Source: CAYRIY01 sp964424335
Lineage (GTDB): Bacteria > Bacillota > Limnochordia > DTU080 > RSA5
Length of the DNA stretch: 18,969 nucleotides
NCBI GenBank assembly: GCA_964424335.1
Contig: CAYRIY010000070.1
Location: 1-18,969 of the forward strand
Reading direction: 5' to 3'
Shown: positions 13,744-18,969 of the stretch, one piece after another
Layout of the letters: each line of letters starts with the position of its first letter
How positions within the stretch are numbered: position 1 is the stretch's first letter
Made by a program: the position numbers and the translations under genes
Notes under the pieces: model-generated
Database searches by the model: none
What the model saw: only the letters and a program-made list of their open reading frames with translations
Told to the model about the DNA's origin: nothing

Positions 13744-14442
13744 CTAATACCAACCCGTCGTCTCAAAGTCCGCGGCTTCGCCGGCGCGGGCTTTTCCTTC
13801 TGCCGCCCAGCGAAAACCGCGCCGCATCAATTCGAGCACTTCGGGCATCTCGACGATGTCGGCCTTGTGACCGAGGGAGCAGTAAAAGACCCTGCCGTCG
13901 CCCCAGTACTTGATCCAGACGACCGGCATGTCGACTCTGCCGTTCCTGCTGTGGGGGCCGTCGACGGTCGGAAACTCGGTCGTCGCAAGCACTTTCACGG
14001 CCGGATCGACGTGGAGGTAGTACTGCTCGCTCGCCACCTTGAAATCGCTTAAGCCCTCGACGATCGGGTGCGCGCCGCGCTTGATGTTGACGGTGTACTC
14101 CACGCCGTCGCCGCCCGGGTGCGCAACCCAATTGCCGCCCGTCATGAACTGCCACTCGACCGCGTTGCGAAAAGCGTCGCACATGCCGCCGTGGCAGCCG
14201 GCCATGCCAACGCCTTTCGCGACGGCCCCGGCGACCGCTTTCTCCTGCTCCTTCGTGATCTGCCCCATCGTCCAGACGGGCACGATCAGGTCATACGTCA
14301 GGAGGTCCTGCTCGACGAAGGCGTCAAGCGAGGTGAAGACGTCGGCCGTGCCGCCCATCCCTTTGATTTCGCGGGCAAAGATCGCGGCGACCTGCTCAGG
14401 TTCGTGACCGTCCCAGCCGCCCCATACAATCATCGCTCTCAT
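13744..14442 (-). CDS. ThuA-like protein
   Basis: This 232-aa protein is of the ThuA (trehalose utilisation) family, which has a class I glutamine amidotransferase-like fold. Visible signatures are MIVWGGWDGHEPEQVA at the start, the turn GMAGCHGG (79-86) where the amidotransferase nucleophile elbow would be, GGNWVAHPGGDG (102-113) and HPIVEGLSDF. Near the C-terminus are MPVVWIKYWGDGRVFYCSLGH and an RRGFRWA helix. ATG 14442 has GGGAGG at a long 13-base distance, so expression may be low or the start slightly different. It is last in the rhamnose operon. ThuA proteins occur in many sugar operons, some acting in 3-keto-sugar metabolism, but the activity here is unknown. The mutarotase RhaM often found in rha operons is not present, and ThuA is not a substitute on known evidence. 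Confidence 0.87.
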   Translation of the reverse strand: MRAMIVWGGWDGHEPEQVAAIFAREIKGMGGTADVFTSLDAFVEQDLLTYDLIVPVWTMGQITKEQEKAVAGAVAKGVGMAGCHGGMCDAFRNAVEWQFMTGGNWVAHPGGDGVEYTVNIKRGAHPIVEGLSDFKVASEQYYLHVDPAVKVLATTEFPTVDGPHSRNGRVDMPVVWIKYWGDGRVFYCSLGHKADIVEMPEVLELMRRGFRWAAEGKARAGEAADFETTGWY

Positions 14443-14474
14443 GCTCGTTAGCCAGCCTCCCGCCTACTTCGCCC

Positions 14475-14494
14475 CGTTACACACCGTTACACAC
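14475..14494. repeat. Tandem 10-bp repeat
   Basis: CGTTACACAC occurs twice in direct tandem, in the 81-base gap between the rhamnulokinase and ThuA-like genes. It directly precedes a second, different tandem duplication. Confidence 0.85.
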
Positions 14495-14498
14495 CAGG

Positions 14499-14536
14499 CA
14501 TGTGTTGCACGTCAAGCCATGTGTTACCCGTCAAGC
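14499..14536. repeat. Tandem 19-bp repeat at the rhaB 3' end
   Basis: CATGTGTTGCACGTCAAGC (14499-14517) is followed at once by CATGTGTTACCCGTCAAGC (14518-14536), three mismatches at most. The second copy holds the last codons and the stop of the kinase gene, so the first looks like a local duplication of the gene end. Confidence 0.85.
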
Positions 14537-16005
14537 AAAGCTAAAAACCGCTCGTACGCCTCGTCCCACGCGTTCGTCTCCGCCGGACGGTACTCCTTTA
14601 AGGAAACCGAGCGCCGCACCAGAGCCCTACCTTGAGTTACATCAGCGAGCGCCCCCGTGGCTACCGCCTGCATCATCAGGTTTCCAAGGGAGGTAGACTC
14701 GGCCGGACCGGCGAGCACAGGCCTACCGGTCGCATCGGCCGTCATTTGATTGAGCAACTCATTGCGAGAACCCCCGCCGACCACGTGAATCACGTCGATC
14801 TTGCGGCCGGACGCCCGCTCCATGCCCTCTACGACGTACCTGTACTTGAGCGCAAGGCTCTCAAAAACGCAGCGCGCCGTCTGGGCAAGAGAGCTCGGCG
14901 GCTGTTGCCCGGTCCGCTTGCAGTACGACGCGATCTCGGCGGGGGCGTCATCGGGCCTAAAGAACGCCGGGTCGTCCGGATCGACGAGCGCCTTAAAGCG
15001 CGGCGCCTCCTTGGCCAAAGCTGCGATCTCGCCGTACTCGAGCGCATTGCCGCCCTCAGCCCAGCTCCTGCGGCACTCCTGCAGGAGCCACAGGCCCATC
15101 ACGTTTTTGAGAAAGCGGTACGTGCCGGCGACCCCGCCCTCGTTGGTGAAGTTGTACTTGAGGCTCTCTTCGTCGATGATCGGGGAGGGTGTCTCCATGC
15201 CCACGAGCGACCACGTGCCGGAGCTGATGAACGCCCAGTTCTCTCCTTGGGCCGGCACTGCTGCCACGGCGGAGCCCGTGTCGTGTACGGCGGGAACGAC
15301 GACCCGCACGCCTCGCGCCCCGACGTCGTCGGACACCGAAGGCAACAAGGGGCCCACCACCGTGCCCGGGGCCACCACGTCCGGCATCAACGCCCTGGGC
15401 AGGTCAAATGCGCGGAAGAGTTCGTCGGACCAGGCGCCCTTTCTCGGGTCGTAGATTTGCGTGGTCGTCGCATTGGTAAACTCGGCGACCGCCTGACCCG
15501 TCAAGAAGTACGTGAACAACTCGCCGATCATGAGGAGTCGCTCTGCGGCTTCAAAGAGGCCCGGTTCTTGATCTTTGACCGCCAGGAGCTGATAGAGCGT
15601 GTTGAAACCCATGAACTGAATTCCCGTCCGCTCAAAGATCTCGCGCCTCGATACGGTCTCAAAGGCCTTTTCCATGAGCCCGTCCGTGCGAGGATCCCGG
15701 TAGTGGCGGGGGTTTGCGACCAGCGTCCCGCCCTGGCCGATCAGCCCAAAGTCGACGCCCCAACTGTCGATGCCGATGCTCTGGATCTTATCGGGTCCGG
15801 CCGCATCGACGGCTTTGCCGATCGAAGCCTTGACCTCCCGAAAGAGGCCGAGCGCATCCCAGTATAGGTGATCAAAGACGCGGACGGGCCCGTTGGGAAA
15901 GCGGTGAATCTCCTTCACTTGCAGGCGGTCGCCTTCGATCGTGCCGAGGACCGCCCTGCCGCTCTCTGCGCCAAGATCGATCGCGAGATATCCCGGGTGA
16001 GCCAT
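14524..16005 (-). CDS. rhaB: Rhamnulokinase
   Basis: This 493-aa FGGY-family kinase phosphorylates L-rhamnulose to L-rhamnulose 1-phosphate with ATP. ATG 16005 (MAHPGYLAIDLGAESGR) follows GGAGG by ten bases; the longer frame to 16116 overlaps the isomerase gene and lacks a site. The first ATP-binding motif AIDLGAESGRAV, the substrate-binding GIDSWGVDFGLI (78-89), the central HDTGSAVAAVPA, the SSGTWSLVGME phosphate loop and the C-terminal VVGGGSRNELLNQM adenosine motif are all present. DLGAESGR and IDSWGVDFG are diagnostic of RhaB rather than xylulo- or glycerol kinase. It lies 22 bases after the isomerase gene and is clearly co-transcribed. Confidence 0.95.
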   Translation of the reverse strand: MAHPGYLAIDLGAESGRAVLGTIEGDRLQVKEIHRFPNGPVRVFDHLYWDALGLFREVKASIGKAVDAAGPDKIQSIGIDSWGVDFGLIGQGGTLVANPRHYRDPRTDGLMEKAFETVSRREIFERTGIQFMGFNTLYQLLAVKDQEPGLFEAAERLLMIGELFTYFLTGQAVAEFTNATTTQIYDPRKGAWSDELFRAFDLPRALMPDVVAPGTVVGPLLPSVSDDVGARGVRVVVPAVHDTGSAVAAVPAQGENWAFISSGTWSLVGMETPSPIIDEESLKYNFTNEGGVAGTYRFLKNVMGLWLLQECRRSWAEGGNALEYGEIAALAKEAPRFKALVDPDDPAFFRPDDAPAEIASYCKRTGQQPPSSLAQTARCVFESLALKYRYVVEGMERASGRKIDVIHVVGGGSRNELLNQMTADATGRPVLAGPAESTSLGNLMMQAVATGALADVTQGRALVRRSVSLKEYRPAETNAWDEAYERFLALLDG

Positions 16006-16027
16006 CGCCAGCCCGCCTCCATTCTTT

Positions 16028-17227
16028 TTAGGACGCCCGGTCTGCCCGGATCTTGTCCATGTACCCGCTCTCCCGGAACGCCTTGAGGGGTTTGGCCGGA
16101 ACGCCCATCTCCTCACGGACGGCCTCGAGCAGCGGCGAGACGTCGCGGTTGAACGCTTCGACCAGGCACTCTTCCGCCTCGATCAGGTCTCCCGCCTCTT
16201 GAGCGGCTTTCAGCCGGGGTCGGTCGACGAGGAGCGCCTTGGCGTACGCCGTCTGGATGTTGACGACCGACTGAATCATTGCCTCGATGTTGGGCTTGAT
16301 GTAGTGGCACTGGTCGATCATGTAGGCGATGTCCGCTTCGACGCTGGGATCGTCCTCCGCAGCGACGATTTCGTTGAAAATCAAGAAGAGCTCGTACGGG
16401 TTGATGGAACTCGTCGTCAGGTCGTCGTCCGCGTACTTGCGGTTGTTGAAGTGAAAACCGCCGAGCTTACCCTCGTCCAGCAAGATTGCAATGATGTACT
16501 CGATGTTGGTTCCTTGAGGATGGTGCCCCAAGTCGACGAGGGTCTGCGCCCTGGGCCCGAGCTTTTGGGAGTACAGCGTGGCAAGGCCCCAGTCGGGAAT
16601 GTCGGTGTGATAAAACGCCGGCTCGAAAAACTTGTACTCGATCAGCATCCGCTGCGAGCCCGTGAGCATGTCGTAGGTCTGTTTGAGGCCCTCTTCCATC
16701 CGGCGCTTGCGCGACCTGAAGTCGTCTTGGCCGGGGTAGTTGGTCCCGTCGGCAAACCAGAGCGACAGGATGTCCGATCCGGTCTCGTTCATGATGTCGA
16801 CGCACTCGCGGATGTGCTCGAGCGCCCGCGCCCGCACCTTTGGATCGTGGTGGCAAAAGCTCCCGTGGACGTAGTCGTCTTCTTGAAACAGGTTGGAGTT
16901 GACGGCGCCGATCCGCATGCCGAGGCCTGATACGAACTGCTTGAGCGCCCCGTAATCGTCGACCTTGTCCCACGGGATGTGCACGGCTACCGAACCCGCA
17001 ACGCCCGTGTACTTGTGCACCTGAGCGGCGTCCTCAAACTTCTCGTAGATATTCCTCGGCGCCCCCGGCTTGTTGAGGGTGTAAAAGCGCGTGCCCATCG
17101 CGCCGTACCCCCAGGAGGGCGTCTCGATGTTTTGCGCCTTGATCTTTGCCTTTACCTTTTCTAAATCGACCGATCCAGGAATTTGTTCACAAAAGGAGTC
17201 GTAGCGCGCTCTGATCGAATTGCTCAC
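16028..17227 (-). CDS. rhaI: L-rhamnose isomerase (RhaI type)
   Basis: This 399-aa metal-dependent TIM-barrel enzyme converts L-rhamnose to L-rhamnulose. GTG 17227 is preferred because AAAGGGGG ends eight bases before it; GTG 17233 is only two bases from that site. The sequence is of the Pseudomonas stutzeri/Bacillus RhaI type, not the E. coli RhaA type. The metal ligands known for that type can be placed with a constant offset: Glu in LIEYKFFEP (E197), Asp and His in DLGHHPQ (D232, H235), His in GGFHFNN (H259) and Asp in KYADDD (D267). SLWFADGTNYPGQDDF, also typical, is intact. It sits between the aldolase/dehydrogenase and kinase genes, the usual order for a Gram-positive rha operon. Confidence 0.94.
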   Translation of the reverse strand: MSNSIRARYDSFCEQIPGSVDLEKVKAKIKAQNIETPSWGYGAMGTRFYTLNKPGAPRNIYEKFEDAAQVHKYTGVAGSVAVHIPWDKVDDYGALKQFVSGLGMRIGAVNSNLFQEDDYVHGSFCHHDPKVRARALEHIRECVDIMNETGSDILSLWFADGTNYPGQDDFRSRKRRMEEGLKQTYDMLTGSQRMLIEYKFFEPAFYHTDIPDWGLATLYSQKLGPRAQTLVDLGHHPQGTNIEYIIAILLDEGKLGGFHFNNRKYADDDLTTSSINPYELFLIFNEIVAAEDDPSVEADIAYMIDQCHYIKPNIEAMIQSVVNIQTAYAKALLVDRPRLKAAQEAGDLIEAEECLVEAFNRDVSPLLEAVREEMGVPAKPLKAFRESGYMDKIRADRAS

Positions 17228-17244
17228 GTTCACTGCCCCCTTTT

Positions 17245-17270
17245 AGTTTTGACCTTGAAGTTTTGACCTT
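17245..17270. repeat. Direct repeat of 12 bp at the rhaD-rhaI junction
   Basis: AGTTTTGACCTT occurs at 17245-17256 and 17259-17270, a 14-base period. It fills the short gap between the aldolase stop codon and the isomerase ribosome binding site. On the transcript it reads AAGGTCAAAACT twice. Confidence 0.85.
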
Positions 17271-18969
17271 TATCTCATGTAAGCCGCCGCCACGCCGCCG
17301 TCCACGGTGATCGTGCACCCCGTGGTCTTTAGCGCCCGGTCGGAGGCGAAAAAGAGAATTGCTTCCGCGATGTCGGCCGGGTACACGTTGACGCCCAGCG
17401 TCGTGCGTTTGCGGTAGTACGCGTCCAGCTCCTCGGGCGCGATGCCGTACCCTTTGGCCCGCTCTTCCCGCCAGCGACTGTTCCAAATGCTCGACCCTTC
17501 GAGCACCGCATCGGGGGCCACGCAGTTGACCCGCACCCCGTGGGGGCCGGCCTCTTCCGCCAATGAGCGGGCGAGATGCAGCTCGGCCGCTTTGGCGGCG
17601 TTGTACGCGGCGGCGCCCCTACTTGCAACCATGGCGTTCTTTGACGTCACAAAGACGATGCTCCCGCCCGTACCCTGCTGTTTCATGATGCGGTATCCTT
17701 CACGAGCAATCAGGAAATACCCTTTCGCAAGGACATTGTGAATTCGGTCCCAGTCGTCCGCCGTCGTCTCTTCAAACGGCGTCGCTGAAGCGAGGCCGGC
17801 GTTGGAGACCAAGATGTCGATGCCGCCATAGCAAAGGACCGCCTCGTCGAACGATCGCCGAACCGCAGCTTCGTCGGTCACGTCGACATGGACCGCAAGG
17901 GCGCGGCCCTCGCCCCATTCCTTTTCGATCTCTGCTGCGACGCTTCGCGCCCCTTCGGCGTTGATGTCGGCGATGACGACGTGCGCGCCTTCGGCTGCGA
18001 GCCTCCTGGCCGTCTCACGCCCGATGCCGCTTGCGGCGCCGGTGATGTATGCCACCCTCCGTGCGAGCTCTTTTTCGGGCGGCGCAAGCGTCAGCTTGTA
18101 GAGCTCGAGCGGCCAGTACTCGACATCGTAGGCGTCTTGAGGGCTCATCGAGGCGAAATCGCCCGTGGCGTACGCCCCGCGGATCACCTCGGCGGCACGA
18201 TGGTACAGACCAGCCGTGTTCTCCGCCGCAGACTTGTCTTTTCCGGTCGCGATCATTCCAAGACCGGGAACGAGCACCACCCGCGGATACGGGTCCATCT
18301 TGGGATCTTCCGGCTTGCCGCATTTGGCGACGTACTCGAGGTACTCGTCCTTAAACCGCTCCGCCCCTTCGGTGAGGAGTTGTTTGAGCCTCTCTGCGTC
18401 GTCCTGCTCCGGGTCGAAGTCGATCCAAAGCGGCAGGGGCTTTGTATGGACGAGGTGGTCGGGACAGGCCGAGCCTCGAAGGGCGAGCTCCTTTCCCTCT
18501 TTCGAGTTGACGAGCTCCATGATCCGCTCGCTGCGATCGACGTGGAGAATCGCCCGATTCTCGCTGCTTACCGCGCCTCGTAGGGCGGGCAGCGTCAGGG
18601 TGAGCAGTTCGCGCGCCTTTTCGTCCGAGAGCGACGAAAAGCGAGCGCCTCCAAGAACCGGTTTCTTGGCTACCCTCTCATCGATCCAGCGTTGCGCCTC
18701 GTTGATCAGATCGAGCGTGTTCTGATACGACTCGGTATGAGAATTGCCCCAGGTGACGAGCCCGTGGCTGCCGAGGAAGACGGCGCGCAGCGTCGGGCGC
18801 TCCCTGACCGCCTGCCCGACGAGCTTGGCCAGGGTGAAGCCGGGCCTGATGTAGTCGATCCACGCCACCGTATCGCCAAAGATCTCCTCGGTGACCGCAC
18901 GCCCGTCCCGCAGGTTGCAGATCGTGACGATCGAGTCAGGGTGCGTATGATCGACGTGCGGAAACGGAA
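17270..18969 (-). CDS. rhaD: Bifunctional rhamnulose-1-phosphate aldolase / short-chain dehydrogenase (5' end outside window)
   Basis: The frame is open to the right edge, showing the last 565 residues of a family of about 690; some 120 N-terminal residues are missing. The first part is a class II aldolase domain: PHVDHTHPDSIV at the edge holds the zinc-binding histidines, with VAWIDYIRPGFTLA and FLGSHGLVTWGN after it. The C-terminal part is a short-chain dehydrogenase with the nucleotide motif TGAASGIG (about nt 18021-18046), NAG, the serine in TSKN, and YNAAK (nt 17591-17605). The aldolase cleaves L-rhamnulose 1-phosphate to dihydroxyacetone phosphate and L-lactaldehyde; the dehydrogenase half oxidises the aldehyde to lactate or handles its redox. 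It is the upstream gene of the operon visible here, and the promoter lies outside the window. Confidence 0.95.
   Translation of the reverse strand, partial: PFPHVDHTHPDSIVTICNLRDGRAVTEEIFGDTVAWIDYIRPGFTLAKLVGQAVRERPTLRAVFLGSHGLVTWGNSHTESYQNTLDLINEAQRWIDERVAKKPVLGGARFSSLSDEKARELLTLTLPALRGAVSSENRAILHVDRSERIMELVNSKEGKELALRGSACPDHLVHTKPLPLWIDFDPEQDDAERLKQLLTEGAERFKDEYLEYVAKCGKPEDPKMDPYPRVVLVPGLGMIATGKDKSAAENTAGLYHRAAEVIRGAYATGDFASMSPQDAYDVEYWPLELYKLTLAPPEKELARRVAYITGAASGIGRETARRLAAEGAHVVIADINAEGARSVAAEIEKEWGEGRALAVHVDVTDEAAVRRSFDEAVLCYGGIDILVSNAGLASATPFEETTADDWDRIHNVLAKGYFLIAREGYRIMKQQGTGGSIVFVTSKNAMVASRGAAAYNAAKAAELHLARSLAEEAGPHGVRVNCVAPDAVLEGSSIWNSRWREERAKGYGIAPEELDAYYRKRTTLGVNVYPADIAEAILFFASDRALKTTGCTITVDGGVAAAYMR

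Noticed and set aside
14524..14536. Possible CRISPR or larger repeat array at the rhaB-thuA junction
   Set aside because: Only two tandem copies without spacers and no cas genes; a local duplication explains it.
14632..15867. 411-aa plus-strand frame opposite rhaB
   Set aside because: Antisense of a well-recognised rhamnulokinase; composition is arginine- and histidine-rich as expected for a shadow frame.

Overview
The window looks like chromosomal DNA of a fairly GC-rich member of the Bacillota (an inference). The evidence is strong GGAGG-type ribosome binding sites before nearly every gene, frequent GTG starts, a RocG/GudB-type glutamate dehydrogenase, DeoR and LacI regulators, and a Gram-positive style rhamnose operon. 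One feature points the other way: the only ABC solute-binding protein has a signal peptide but no lipobox cysteine, which is more usual in organisms with an outer membrane. A run of exactly 100 N at 8423-8522 is a scaffold gap, so this is a draft or metagenome assembly. I see no tRNA, rRNA, CRISPR array, phage gene or transposase.

Region 1 (1-5832) holds unrelated single genes. They are a STAND-type NTPase with a C-terminal helix-turn-helix (+), a prenylcysteine-oxidase-like flavoprotein (-), a DeoR-family repressor (+) and a Glu/Leu/Phe/Val-type dehydrogenase (-). 

Region 2 (6049-10113, all on the minus strand) is the most unusual part. A polytopic membrane protein with three copies of a His/Pro motif, resembling NnrS and heme-copper oxidase subunit I, is followed by at least four DUF2249 domains in three or four genes. 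Next come a MIP18/PaaD-type iron-sulfur assembly protein and a cysteine-free Crp/Fnr regulator with its own promoter. Relatives of these families often occur near nitrogen-oxide respiration genes, so a nitrosative-stress or respiratory maturation role is plausible. No nitrite, NO or N2O reductase lies in the window.

Region 3 (10114-13667, plus strand) holds an orphan family 1 solute-binding protein, a LacI-family regulator and an endonuclease/exonuclease/phosphatase-family hydrolase. Upstream are two near-identical LacI-type operator sequences exactly 120 bp apart. No ABC permease or ATPase is present.

Region 4 (13682-18969, minus strand) is an L-rhamnose catabolic operon. It is transcribed from beyond the right edge: bifunctional rhamnulose-1-phosphate aldolase/dehydrogenase (5' end outside the window), L-rhamnose isomerase, rhamnulokinase and a ThuA-like protein, closing with a strong terminator. 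Two of its junctions carry short tandem duplications. The isomerase makes L-rhamnulose, the kinase phosphorylates it, and the fused enzyme splits the product to dihydroxyacetone phosphate and L-lactaldehyde and oxidises or reduces the aldehyde. The adjacent binding protein and LacI regulator may serve the same or a related sugar, but that link is inference.
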